Positions 1-10,108 are shown, numbered from the stretch's first letter. The stretch is DNA of 64,000 nt from Hirsutella rhossiliensis (GCF_020360975.1 NW_025408685.1:496001-560000); one strand, 5' to 3'. The notes: a model not told the origin generated them from the sequence alone. Numbers and translations: made by a program.

Positions 1-1022
1 AAGGTAACAGCAATAAACGTTGTTCAAAAGCATGTGGCCATCCATGCATCCTGGTCTCGGTTAACAGTAATTCCTACAGAGGTGGATAAAGAAACGCACC
101 GTTGCATGACTTCCATGTCCATCTAATATGATCAGTCTAGCATCTGAGGCATCGGCTGGTCGCGTCTGGGGCAAATAGACCCTCTCAAGCCACTCAATAG
201 CGATATGGTTGTCCGTCCATCCGTTGGGCGACGTTATGTAATGCCAGTCGGCTATTTTGCCGAATTCCGTCAAGAACCACTGTTTCTGAAGCTCTTTGCC
301 CTTAAAGATAATGCCAGGGTAAGGACACGGCCGTCCGCGGTGATAGCTTCAATAAATGAGGTCCAGTTGCGGGACTGTGGCCCTTTCAGAAGGGCCTTCC
401 GTTTTGGGTCTGCACTCCCAACCACAAGACTATCCAAACCTGGCAAAAGAGTCTGGTTAGTAAAAGTAATGAAAGACAAGCCAAATACTCACCAAAGCCA
501 GACATAATACCGCCTTCGTCAACATTCACGGTATTTTCTGGTTTAATCCATCCATACTCCTTTTCCTGATATCGAAGAACCAGTGAACCGCCCGAGGCGT
601 AAAAGCATTAAATCGGTTAGCTTCCTGACGTCTCCACGCTTGTTCTTGATGTCCGGATGGCGATTGATGAATTTAGAGACCCAGTTGCGCCCCACTGTCC
701 GCTCGTTGTTCAGTTGCTTTATAAGAGCCTCCACACATGCGCGGATCTGACTGTGGGAGGGAGCATAGCCGAGAGACTCTTGGCGGAGGATCCAAGAAAC
801 CAAGCGAGCTTCCTGAGACTTACTCAAGAGTTGACGAGGCTGGATCTGATCAGCCAGGGCTACCTGGCCTTTGAGTCTGTCGGAAATAGACTGCTGAGGT
901 ATGTCATACTTTTGGGCGGCGCGGTACTGCGACAAGCCGTTTTTTGTGACATCAATTATCGCATTAGCCATAATATCCTCCGTATAAATACTCCGAGGCC
1001 GCTTTAAGGTCATTTTGGTCAT
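1..1022 (-). pseudogene. Broken pogo-type transposase (HTH/CENP-B plus DDE_1), partial
   Basis: The N-terminus (1022 to about 600) has a psq/CENP-B type helix-turn-helix (YRAAQKYDIPQQSISDRLKG, then SWILRQESLGYAPSHSQIR). Frame breaks near 600 and 570 precede the NVDEGGIM segment holding the first catalytic Asp. A GT-AG intron fits at 440-492 (gtgagt...ccag) and joins GFG to LDSLVVGSADPKRKA. Another frame break near 320 is followed by the segment with LIILDGHGSHAT (second Asp). A second intron probably starts right after HAT. The remaining catalytic region is outside the window. With at least three frame breaks this copy cannot encode an active enzyme. The family inserts at TA by DDE cut-and-paste transposition. 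Confidence 0.8.
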
Positions 1023-1235
1023 GTGGTGGAGGAATAACGAGAAGAATCATCGTCAGGAGGCGGAAGGAGATTAGGGGGTTGGATGGTAATTTCGCGTGCA
1101 AGGTACGCACAGGCCGCAGACCCTGTACAAACATTCAACCATCGAAAAGTAGAATTCAATCAATCCACTATCTACTCCAAGTGACGGCTTGTGAATATCT
1201 TCAAAGCTGGCTGGAATCCGTGTAAGTGAAATTGA

Positions 1236-1307
1236 TGGTTTTTGGTGGGGATATTTTCTAATGCGCTACCGAAAGGTGGGTGTTACCGAAAGGGGGGTGG
1301 GGCATGG
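1236..1307. repeat. Right terminal repeat of pogo copy 1
   Basis: It contains ACCGAAAGGTGGG and ACCGAAAGGGGGG as a direct pair and then GGGGCATGG followed by TA. The order matches the right end of copy 2 (GGCGAAAGGGTGG pair, then TGCATGG and TA) with substitutions. The internal direct pair probably represents transposase-binding sites (inference). Confidence 0.65.
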
Positions 1308-1324
1308 TAATTCTCGTTTTGTCT

Positions 1325-1600
1325 CTAGAGAAATAAACCCAAACTCGCCCGGTAGCCTGATCGGTGATTGTCAGCATGTAGGTACTTCATTCCTTGAAGT
1401 GATAGCTCAACTGGCCCCCAAAGATCTATATGGACTCTCTCTAGCTTTTCTGTCACCGCAGACATTGGCTCCCTTGAGACCTTTCTTGTCATTTTGGCCT
1501 CGGTGCAGCTTGAGCAGAATGACGGGCAGAATGAGTTGTCTCCGAGATCATCCATTACGGCGTTCAGTTTGCCCTCCATATGCTTTCCAGGGTGTCCCAT
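1325..1600 (-). pseudogene. Copia-type integrase fragment
   Basis: A roughly 90-residue open stretch carries the end of a Ty1/copia integrase zinc-binding domain and the start of its catalytic core: MGHPGKHMEG, then CPSFCSSCTEAKMTR, then LERVHIDLWGP, where the D of HIDLWGP is the usual first catalytic Asp. Similarity stops near 1325, next to the TA flank of pogo copy 1. No LTR, reverse transcriptase or RNase H is attached, so it is an orphan relic. It may derive from the same broad copia group as the element at 61684-64000, but the two do not overlap and this cannot be tested here. Confidence 0.7.
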
Positions 1601-1671
1601 GTTGCACTGTTACACTGGCACATCAATATCTACAAGCCTCATCAACCTTTCTTTTGGGAGCCAATAACGTA

Positions 1672-3773
1672 ATCCACCCCCTTCCCGGTCAGACCCCCTA
1701 CTCGGTCAAAAATTCTCCACCGACAAGGCCCGTCCGTACCTTACGGCGAGACAAACTGAGCACAATACCACGACATATTTACTCCAAGAGACAAGTAACT
1801 CGATTTACGACTATCTATTACACGTACGGGCAGTGTGTTCAAAAGACCTGCATTTACTACACCGTGGTGGTGCACGCTGTCTTGGGACACTTGGCTCCTC
1901 TTCTATCTGTCGTTGGGCCCTCCTCTTCTTCCCGCTGTCGCTTGGCCCGCTCATCTTCCTTTGCTCTCTGTTTCTTGACCCGCTCCTCTTCCTTTTCTCG
2001 CCGTAGCTTGAACCATTCCTCGTTCTCTTGTCGCCGTCGCTCGGCCCGCTCTTCTTCTTCTTGTCGTCGCTTGGCCCGCTCCTCGTCCTTCTCTCGCCGG
2101 CGCTTGGTCCTCTCCTCTTCCTCCACTCTCCGTCGCTTAACCCGCTCTTCTTCTTCTTCTCTCCGTCGCTTTATCCTAGCCGTGCCCTCTGCAACCGATA
2201 GAGTACCGCCGTCGCCAATGTATTCACGGCGCTGTTCTTTTCTCTGCTTTCGCCGCTGGTTTTCTGACCGAAGTTGCCGGTTTTCGTCGGCAAGGAGGGC
2301 GGTGCTATGCATGGCCATTTGACATCCTTTGATAAGCTGGTTGATAGCTTGTGAGACTGGCGAGTCTGTATTTTGTGGCCGGCGTTGAAGAAGCCTTTCG
2401 GCGTGAGTGGTAAGCTGGTTGACGTTATACGGAGTCTTGGCTGCTTCAGGCTCTTCTTGGGGCTTGGATTCTTGTCGCCGTGATCGTTACCAACTTTGTC
2501 AACCTGAACTTGTAACCGCGATAATACCCTGTTCGGGTCGAACGGAAAGAGGCCTGTTGCCATAAATCCGCTTCGGATATTCGACGGTGAAAGTGCCTGT
2601 CGGCGAGCCTCTAAGTATATAGGAAGGAAGTCATGTTTGTCGATATGATGGATCCCAGCGAGCATTTTCTCTTGAACCTTGCGGCCGTATATTGTTTTCA
2701 ACGGCGAAAAGCACCCGACATCAAGAGGCTGCAAGAGATGTGAGGAATGTGCAGGCATTTGGAGTACCACGATGGAATTGGCCGTACAGTACTTGTCAAA
2801 TTCCGGCGTGACGTGGCTGCCGTGCCCGTCGAGAATAAGAAGTCGATGCGTACCAACCGTACGGCGCCGTGTATTCGGATCAAAGACTTCCTTTAACCAA
2901 TTCAAAGCAAGGTCGTCGGAAGTCCAGCCGTTCTCACTAACGGCGATATGCCAGTCATCGGGCACTCCTGATTCGTACCAGCTTGCTTGGTGTAACTTGC
3001 CCTGGAAGATAACCTTCGCCGGTAAAGCCCAACCTTGGCAATTGATAGACTCGATCACGGTAACCCATTCACGATTTCCAGGCTGCGTGAGCATTGCCCG
3101 ACCTCGCCGGTCAGACCGGGTAAGGACTCTCGCCGTTGAAGCGACTCCCATTTGAAACCCCGTCTCATCAAAGTTATAGACATCCTCGTCAAGAATCCCC
3201 CATTTCTGTTTCGTCGCCGCGACTCGATCGTACCATCCTTGGATCTTTTGGGGGTCTTCGCATTTGGCGCGTTGGTAATCGTATCGGCGAGAGTACTTGG
3301 CCTTGATTTCGCCGTGGCGGCCAACAAACTTCCGCACCCAGTTCTCCCCGACAGGATCTTTGCCTCGCTCGGAAAGCAATAAGTTGGCCATCCGACGAGT
3401 GTAAGCCACTGTCGGCGGCATCCTCGCTCGTCCATCGACAAGATCCATTGTACCAGGGCAGTCTCTTCCGTCGCCGTCAACTTCAGGTTGTTCATCTGAG
3501 CGTCGCGTCGGCGAATGACACCGCGCAGTCGATCAGATACTGTCGATTGAGGGACGTCGTATGCGGCCGCAGCCTTGCGGGTACTTCCGAATTGGCCCTG
3601 CTGATAGGCCCTGACGGCGAGCAGGACCCGTTCTTCGCGTGGAACCGATTGGTCTCCCGTCGCCGTCATCGTGCTCGGTTTGTCTTGCCATAAGTGTGGG
3701 TCGCGGCGGTGGGGAAATTTTCTGGGCCCCCTTTCCGCTCCCTGTGCCCGATTTTTAGTCTCCCTGTGCACCT
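1672..3773 (-). mobile_element. Second pogo-like transposon family, nearly complete
   Basis: The right end is well defined: an outer AGGTGCACAGGG (minus strand) lies next to TA at 3774-3775, with an internal second copy of GCACAGGGAG. The left limit is inferred. Plus-strand 1738-1765 (CTTACGGCGAGACAAACTGAG) is an inverted match to minus-strand 3695-3668 (CTTATGGCAAGACAAACCGAG), and AAAATT...CCACCG is also shared. The outermost left bases (ATCCACCCCCTTCCC) do not match the right end, so the left boundary is tentative. The adjacent pogo copy 2 starts immediately after the TA. Confidence 0.65.
1857..3669 (-). pseudogene. pogo-type DDE transposase with two frameshifts
   Basis: The protein starts at the ATG at 3669 (MTATGDQSVPREERV). 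The HTH domain (STRKAAAAYDVPQSTVSDRL) and CENP-B-like region (VQWILSMDERG) are followed by a one-base frame break near 3420. The DDE_1 core is then intact: YNFDETGFQMG, LLILDGHGSH and LQPLDVGCF supply the catalytic Asp residues. A second break near 2460 leads to a C-terminal tail with a leucine/glutamine stretch (LLADENRQLRSEN) and a long Glu/Arg coiled coil with about ten KRRREEEEER-like repeats, ending at 1857. No intron is needed in the core. With only two breaks this is the best-preserved pogo transposase in the window. Confidence 0.82.
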
Positions 3774-3775
3774 TA

Positions 3776-3861
3776 CCATGCACCACCACCCTTTCGCCAA
3801 CCCCACCCTTTCGCCAGGCAAAAAAAAAAAACCACCACCAAAACTTAACTATTTCACTTAC
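3776..3861 (+). repeat. Left terminal inverted repeat of pogo copy 2 (outer part)
   Basis: This is the inverse of 6118-6204, including two CCCTTTCGCCA motifs and a run of A. After the solo LTR the repeat resumes at 4081 (CAACTTGACCAAAATAAAAG) and fades near 4140, matching the inner part of the right repeat. Confidence 0.88.
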
Positions 3862-4075
3862 TGTCGGTAGGTCTCGAGCATGAGACAAACTGGGAACGTC
3901 GTTCAACCGGTGTGTCGTGTTATGCTATGAGGATTTGTCTCTCTATCTAGGGAGGCGAGGCCAGCGTGGAGAAGAGGGGGCACGCTGTCCTCAGCCGTAC
4001 ACGTGACCATAAGGGTCATGTACCGATCATGTGATCAGAGACGGATGCATACAAAGGATGAGTACCATTCCCACA
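3862..4075. repeat. Copia-type solo LTR with 5-bp target duplication
   Basis: A 214-bp TG...CA segment (TGTCGGTAGG to TTCCCACA) is flanked on both sides by CTTAC (3857-3861 and 4076-4080). It is a diverged relative of the 200-bp LTR of the copia element at 31234-37402, sharing GGCCAGCGTGGAGAA, GGGGGCACGCTG, CCTCAGCCG and ACACGTGACC. It is a solo LTR, the normal product of LTR-LTR recombination. It interrupts the left terminal repeat of pogo copy 2, so it is younger than that transposon. Confidence 0.9.
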
Positions 4076-4147
4076 CTTACACACAACTTGACCAAAATAA
4101 AAGTTATTTGCAAATGGTTGCCTGGTGTAAATTTACAATTGATGTAT

Positions 4148-5908
4148 CTATTGGATTTTAGGGCTTTTGACCGGCCTCCCCGATCGTGTGGTGGGCTGAG
4201 GTAGTATGGTTTCTTCTCTGACTTCAATAACTGAAGCAGCCTCCGATTCTGGCCCTGACTCCCCCGAAGAGCTATGGTTCACCACAACATGCTTCTTTTC
4301 GCTTCCTTTTTCTGGATTGGCTTCTCCAGAGGCTAGAGCCTCGCTCAGAGTCATGAAACGTTTATTGGGATTCGGAATAGCCTTCCTCTTCTTCCCTCTC
4401 TTCAGACGTGCCAGTTCCTCCTCCATGCCAGCAATTCTCATGGCATGCGCCATTAACGTCTGTTGTTGAGTCTCAAAGCCTTTGGCTATCACGTTATACC
4501 GTCTCCGTGTCTTTGGTGTTTTGTTTAGCCCAAGATCGCGAATCTGGCGGCTGGTTTTTGGTGTATCATCCGAGCCAAAATACGGCGCCGGCTCCGGAGT
4601 CCTTTTTGGGCTGTCATTCCGCCTATCCTCTTGGATTTCTGGGTGCCGTAGAGCTTTGGCTCGCGAAATTGGCCAATTGCCAGTAACTCTCCAGCCGGAG
4701 AGTATATTCTTCTTCGTCATTCCCACTTCACGAGCCTTGGCGTAGGCTCTGATGAAATTGACCTTATCCATCGGAGCAGAATCAGTCAGGAAGCGAACTT
4801 TTCCAACTCTCGTCGATATGCAGCTTTGGAGGCGTTGAATACTCCATTGTCCAATGGCTGGAGGCCGTGAGCAGTGGGCAGGAAGGTAGCAACAGTAAAC
4901 GTTGTTCAAAAGCATGTAGCCATCCATTCGTCCTTCGCTCCGTTAGCAGCGACCTTTGGCTAGGTAAACAAAGACAGTACCGTTGCATGGCTCCCGTGGC
5001 CGTCTAGAATGATTAATCTGGCATTGGACTCCTCGGCAGGCTTGGTCTGGGGCAAATAGACTCTTTCAAGCCATTCAACACCAATGTGGTCATCAGTCCA
5101 CCCGTTTGGTGAAGTTATGTAATGCCAGTTCGCTATCTTCTTGAATTCATGAAGGAACCACTGTTTTTGGAGTTCCTTTCCCTTGAATATTATGCCAGGA
5201 GTCAAGGAACGGCCGTCCGCAGTGATAGCTTCGATAAACGAAGTCCAATTTCGAGTTTGTGGTCCCTTGAGAAGAGCCTTTCGCTTTGGGTCCGCGCTTC
5301 CGACCACCAGGCTATCCAACCCTAACGAAGAGAGTCTAGTTAGTCAAATTTCGAAAATAAAGAGAAAAGAGAAATGGCGGCTTGCCAAAACCGATCATGA
5401 TGCCTCCTTCGTCAACGTTAACAATGTTCTCAGGCCGAATCCAGCCGTACTGGCCCTCCCTGACATCGAAGTACCAATGAACCGCCTTAGGCGTGAAGGA
5501 TTCAAACCTATTAGCTTCCTGACGTCTACCGATCTTAGTCTTAAGGTCTCGGTGGCGCTCGATGAATCTGGCTACCCAGTTGCGTCCTAATTCTGGTTGT
5601 TCGCCTTGATGTCTTAACAAGCCCATGACGCAAGCGCGAATCTGATTGTGGGACGGAGCATATCCCAGAGACTCCTGACGAAGAATCCAGAAAGCCAATT
5701 TATCTTCCTGATTCTTGGACAAACGCTGACCAGGCTGAATTTGCTCTTTCATGGCCGTCAGGCCGTTAAATCTGTCGATCAGAGTCCTTCGAGGCACTCC
5801 CCATCTCTGAGCCGCTTGAGAGGGTGAACAGCCGTTATCGGTGATATCTAATATAGCCTCGGCCACGTCGTCTTCTGTATATTTCCAACGAGGCCGCGAT
5901 GAAGGCAT
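4148..5908 (-). pseudogene. pogo-type transposase of copy 2, frameshifted
   Basis: The start is taken at 5908 (MPSSRPRWKYTEDDV) because it aligns with copy 1. It has an HTH (SQAAQRWGVPRRTLIDR), CENP-B-like region (FWILRQESLGYAPSHNQIR) and NVDEGGIMIG with the first catalytic Asp. Intron 1 is 5322-5385; the best joint gives GFG-LDSLVVG and uses a GC donor (gcaagc...ttag), where copy 1 has GT. Intron 2 is 4933-4980 and joins HGSHAT to DEWMATC. After that a missing T near 4908 and further breaks near 4870 and 4800 split the third catalytic block. The C-terminus is intact for about 200 residues (RAYAKAREVGMTKKNILSG, KRGKKRKAIPNPNKR) to the stop at 4148. Confidence 0.8.
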
Positions 5909-6059
5909 TTTTATTGCGTTGTGAGAGACTGGCATGAGAAATGTTGGGAAAGAGCGGTGAGGAATTTGGTGATTAAGATGGTGATATTTCCTTGCAATGG
6001 CTTGCATACATCACGTGCCCCACGCAACTGCACGAGACCAGAAAAATGAATTCCAATCA

Positions 6060-6204
6060 ATTTTATATCTATGAGAAGTGACCGCTTGCCAATAACTTCT
6101 ATTTTGGCCAAATTCTGTATAAATGAAATAGTTGAGTTTTGGTGGTGGTTTTTTTTTTTTGCCTGGCGAAAGGGTGGGGTTGGCGAAAGGGTGGTGGTGC
6201 ATGG
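6060..6204 (-). repeat. Right terminal inverted repeat of pogo copy 2
   Basis: It is inverse to 3776-3861 plus 4081-4140. It includes the poly-T run, GCCTGGCGAAAGGGTGGGG and TGGCGAAAGGGTGG, and ends TGCATGG before TA. Confidence 0.85.
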
Positions 6205-6322
6205 TACCGTATTAGGTAGAAGCATCGCGAATCGGCCAAGACATGCATTTGTGTGTGCAACACACCAATTAGAAGGTAGTCACGGATTGTAGAGTCTTGC
6301 GTTGAACATTATGAACTTGAAG

Positions 6323-8784
6323 CTATTCGCACATTTCCTCCATATCTTCTAGCCGCATTACAAGCTCATACGGCTGCCGCATTGCGTGGCCTCTTTTCCG
6401 CCGTGGCGAGCGTTCCCCCTTTCCTCTAACTGTAGCGTTACTTATCTGCGAAGCCGGGAGCGGCATGAATCCTCCTTCCACTGATGTAAGGGTGCTAGAA
6501 AGAGGGGTCGAGGACCCAAGGGTAAAGAGACGAGGGCGCTCGCGATGCCCCCGTTGAGAACCTCCTTGACGCGGCGGCCGCGGCGGCTCGTGATATTCGA
6601 AGACGGAGGGGTAGCCGCCGCATAAGTTGGGTGGCAGACTCTGAGCGCCGGAAAGTCTGCGGCTGCTGGTATGAGGTCGGCTGTGTAGGCGTTTGACGGA
6701 TCACGATGTCGGCTTGTGGTGTTGACACCGACCACGAAGCTATAGCCGGCCCAATGCCAAGATAGTTGCCAATAGCCTCAAGCCGCGAAAGCACTGTCTG
6801 CAAGACTGGCTGCCGCTGTTGCTGTTGCCCGCGAGGCTGTGACTGTTGCGAAGCTGGTGGGGTAGCTGCTGCTGCCGCTGCTGACGAGGCCACAGGTGCA
6901 GTTACAGCGGCTGTTGCAACGGCTGCAGTCGTGGCCACAGGTGCAAAGGCTATGGCTCTGGCTGGTCTGCGGCGCCGGGCAATGACTCGAGGATCGCGAA
7001 TTCGTCTGTATGGGTCTGTGACGGCAAGATCCTGCCGTAGAAGCCAGTGGTTGTCCCACAAGTTCAAGGGCAAGGGTCTTGTAGCTATAACTTTGCGGCT
7101 AGTCCCCTCCCCTTGGACCTGGAGGTACGAGGCGATAATATGCTTGCAGGGCAGCCCGTATTGGGCAGTGAAGCTATTCCCACATTCCCCAAGTGGCCGC
7201 TCTTGTGGTTTGAGGAGGCCGGCCGAGGCGGCTAGTGCCTGTTTCTGTACAAGCTCGAGAGACCGATATGACGCCTTCTCGACGGCATCCTCATATAATG
7301 GTAGCCGGAACGGGTCGCGAGTCCGTCGTGATTCGCGCTCAACGGTCCGATCATGGTGTTCTCGTGAGGTTGAGGCTTGTAGTTGCAAGGCATGATATAA
7401 TTCAAGCAGGTTCGACTGGCCGTTGCGAAGGAAGGTGCGAGAGCTTGAGTGAAGGGATTCACAAGGCGAGGTCGTTGTGTGGCCCAAGTTGCGGTAACGG
7501 CAGACCCAAGCGCGCGCCCATTGTGTTCGTACAGGCATCCAGATCTCTTCTACATACCTAAGAATAATGTGCTGGTCTGAGAAGGCGCCTTTGACGATGC
7601 CCCAGCGGCTGTTGAACTCGTCCTCGGTCGGGGCATACACTACGGACCGGAAGGCTGTTATGAAGGCACAGGGGCCTCTTTTTCCGGCAGTGGCTCCGGT
7701 AGCTGCAGAGCGCCCGGGGTCTTCATCGTCTTGGGGCTCTTGCGGCGGGTCAAATGGGTCGTCATCGTCATAGTCGCCAAGCCAGCGCTTCTTCACGTTT
7801 GTAGTGATGTTCTTCATGATATGCCACGTACAGACCTGTAGCTGCGAGTCCGGGAAGGTAGCCGACAATGCAGCGCGCGCAGCAGCGTCATAGTCCGTGA
7901 TGATAACGTGTGGGATAAAGGCATTGCCGTCAGCCTCGCCTCTTAGCCTTGCCTTTGACTGTAACCACTCGCGAAGCTGTATAAAACACCAGGTAAATGC
8001 GTTCGTGTCTTCGGAAGGATTAAACAGAAAGCCACAGGAAGATAGAGCCCAAGGCAGTGATTCCATTGATCTCTAGCAGCTTGAGGCCATATCTATTCGT
8101 GTTGTTCGTTACGTCGGCCATCATGAGGTGTGAATGTTGTGCCCAAAGCCGCAAGGCAGGGTCAAGGCCCACAATCTGGTAGAAGAAGCGATCCTCATCG
8201 TCAAGTAGCTCTTTATGGAAGGCACCTTCCTCGTCGAGCCTGGCAATAAGCGCTTGTGTGGATGTATGTGCCCCAAGCTCCCGGAGACGAAGCCGGGCAC
8301 AGATATTCGCGATGTCCTGCTCTGTTGCAAGTAGCCGCGGGTTCTTAGCCCGAAGAGCAAGAAGGATCCGCCGCGCCGTTAAGCCAGCATCGCGAGATAA
8401 ATCTTTAACCTGCTGGAGTTGATGTGGATGAAGGCGCCGGTATTCTGGGAAGGCGCCGGCCTATTGGCCTCATGGTTGTGCCTTGGGCACATCACAGAGA
8501 CTCGCCAGAGGCCTCCTCTAGCTTCAGGCGCACAACCTTGACTCTAAACGGGCAGGAAGTCCGCCTAGTGCCAGTCTTCCGGAGTCCTAACGAGGCTGAC
8601 TTGTATTCACGGCCGCCGCATGCGCATACGATGTCGTAACGGCGTGGAGCCCATGTTCGTAGTTGCTTGGCTTGAACTTAACTATGGCGTAGCCTTGGCA
8701 GCGCGCATGCCGCTGGAGCTCGTCAAACGCATCGTCAAAGGTCTCAAAGAGTGGCATATTGTTTGGCGGGGGCTGGAGAAGCAT
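6323..8784 (-). pseudogene. MULE (Mutator-like) transposase, frameshifted
   Basis: The N-terminus (8784 or 8757 to about 8500) resembles a FAR1-type DNA-binding domain (FDELQRHARCQGYAIVKFKPSN). The MULE core follows: MMADVTNNTNRYGLKLLEINGITALG (first Asp; about 8140-8060), IITDYDAAARAAL and CTWHIMKNI (about 7900-7810). A SWIM zinc finger sits near 7200-7140 (ECGNSFTA, then GLPCKHIIASY). The low-complexity Ala/Gln/Pro tail is typical. Frame breaks: near 8040, where the reading ends in a stop and resumes one frame over, and near 6550, where a frame ending MRLEDMEEMCE at 6323 takes over. An internal stop between the FAR1-like part and the core suggests more damage around 8400-8500. Terminal inverted repeats were not convincingly found. 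Confidence 0.75.
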
Positions 8785-8999
8785 CTTGACAAAAGAACGG
8801 TTTGATTAGCTGCTTTGTGGCGGTTGTGTGCCTCTGGAAACTTAGCTGCGCAGACGCGATGTGGTATTGCGAGGTGGGTGGCTATCACGAGTTATTTTGG
8901 CTTGTGGTGTTGTATCAGGAGGCACTGCTTGCCGCGACGCCAATTGTGTGTATTATGGTGTGTTACGCGTCTACGTGTGGAGTCTTGCTAAGTACGGTA
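8785..8999. other. Upstream flank of the MULE gene
   Basis: There is no recognisable gene here. It is probably the 5-prime region of the MULE, ending where a pogo-type terminus starts at 9000. Confidence 0.4.
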
Positions 9000-9050
9000 A
9001 GGTGCACAGGGAGACTAAAAATCGGGCACAGGGAGCGGAAAGGGGGCCGT
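9000..9050 (+). repeat. Orphan end of the second pogo family
   Basis: TA is followed by AGGTGCACAGGGAGACTAAA and a second GCACAGGGAG motif. This is a near-exact inverted match to the right end of the element at 1672-3773 over about 50 bp. No transposase is attached on its right side, so it is a truncated copy or one end of a non-autonomous derivative. Confidence 0.75.
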
Positions 9051-9481
9051 CACGGGCACCCATGATCGGGGAAGGGTCTAGGAGCGACACCCCGCGTTTT
9101 CTGTGCCCAACGTAAGTTACCTTCCCCTTGCTTCATACGGTCTAGGTACAGGGATAATAAAAATCGCGTACAGGACGGCTAAGGGGGCTCGCCAGACTTT
9201 AACCTTGTGCGAGGCTGACCCTAGCAGAATCAGGGTTTGTGCAGTGAATCTGGCTTGCAACCCTGGGCGGAGCCTGCCCATAATTCGCAACGGGGTCAGG
9301 GCAATGTTTGCAACTTCAATCCTAACCGGTTAGGGCCTTGACGGATGCCACCATCCACCGCCAGCACAGTTTGGTCACAGGTTATGAGAAAGCTCTGCTT
9401 CTCAAAGCTCTCTGGGCGATGTTATGCAGTAATAGCCTGCCGCTCAGATCCCACAACTCAGACCTGGCTCAGTCGCACGAT
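9051..9481. other. Non-coding stretch with no recognised gene
   Basis: Apart from the terminus at 9144-9192, no domain, motif or repeat structure was recognised. Confidence 0.4.
9144..9192 (+). repeat. Diverged pogo-type terminus
   Basis: TA followed by GGTACAGGGATAATAAAAAT and GTACAGGACGGCTAAGGGGGC repeats the plan of the end at 9000-9050 with many substitutions, in the same orientation and about 144 bp away. It may be the end of another subfamily. Confidence 0.5.
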
Positions 9482-10108
9482 CCGCATGACTGACCGCAGG
9501 TGCTGTAGCATTCGGGGTCACACACGGTCCCAGGACATACACGGTCCCAGGACACACACGGTCCCAGGACACACATGGTCCCAGGACACACACGGTCCCA
9601 GGACACACAACGGTCCCAGGACACACACGGTCCCAGGACATGCACGGTCCCAGGACACACACGGTCCCAGGACATGCACGGTCCCAGGACACACACGGTC
9701 CCAGGACATACACGGTCCCAGGACACACGGTCCCAGGACACACACGGTCCCAGGACATACACGGTCCCAGGACACACCGCATGACTGACGGCAGGTGCTA
9801 TAGCATTCGGGGTCACACATAGTCCCAGGACATGCACGGTCCCAGGACACACACGGTCCCAGGACATACACGGTCCCAGGACACACGGTCCCAGGACACA
9901 ACGGTCCCAGGACACACACGGTCCCAGGACACACAACGGTCCCAGGACACAGACACACACGGTCCCAAGGTCCCAGGACACAGACACACACGGTCCCAAG
10001 GATACAAGAGGATCCCAGGACATACATGGTCCCAGGGATCCCAGGACACACACGGTCCCAGGACACAATTGGATCCCAGGACAGGACACACATGGTCCCA
10101 GGACACAT
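9482..10108. repeat. 17-bp minisatellite (GGTCCCAGGACACACAC) with higher-order blocks
   Basis: About 28 copies of a unit centred on GGTCCCAGGACACACAC lie between 9526 and 10108, with units of 15-18 bp and occasional CATG or CATAC variants. GTCCCAGGAC inside each unit has GTCC/GGAC arms. A 43-bp leader (CCGCATGACTGAC...GGGGTCACAC) occurs at 9482 and again at 9777, so the array is organised as two blocks about 295 bp apart. The last units (9960-10090) are degenerate. Because 17 is not a multiple of 3 and the unit has no stop, all six frames are open and translate into 17-residue peptide repeats; this is not evidence of a gene. Confidence 0.92.

Larger units (their letters stand above)
1..1307 (-). 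mobile_element. Fot1/pogo-like DNA transposon, copy 1 (left end outside window)
   Basis: This is the upstream half of a Tc1/mariner-superfamily (pogo/Fot1-type) element read on the minus strand. Its right terminus ends GGGGCATGG at 1307 and is followed by TA, the target dinucleotide duplicated by this superfamily. The terminal region (about 1236-1307) carries two copies of a CGAAAGG-type motif, the same layout as the ends of copy 2 (3776-6204). The left end lies beyond the window. It is a relative of copy 2 by protein similarity, intron positions and terminal motif. Confidence 0.8.
3776..6204 (-). mobile_element. Fot1/pogo-like DNA transposon, copy 2, full length
   Basis: A 2429-bp element has both ends present: CCATGCACCACC at 3776 and its inverse GGTGGTGCATGG ending at 6204, each flanked by TA (3774-3775 and 6205-6206). 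Terminal inverted repeats are long, about 145 bp (right side about 6060-6204), and hold paired CCCTTTCGCCA motifs and an A/T homopolymer run. The left repeat is split by a copia solo LTR at 3862-4075. The element abuts the end of the second pogo family, so it inserted into that element's TA flank. Confidence 0.9.

Noticed and set aside
1261..2322. Long plus-strand ORF rich in Ser and Arg
   Set aside because: It is antisense to the Glu/Arg coiled-coil tail of the pogo transposase and to a copia fragment; the codon bias comes from the opposite strand.
6207..8999. Terminal inverted repeats for the MULE
   Set aside because: GTGTGTGCAACACACC near 6250 and AATTGTGTGTATTATGG near 8940 are only loosely similar, too weak to call ends.
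9482..10108. Possible CRISPR array
   Set aside because: Units are contiguous 17-bp repeats with no unique spacers, and the genome is fungal.
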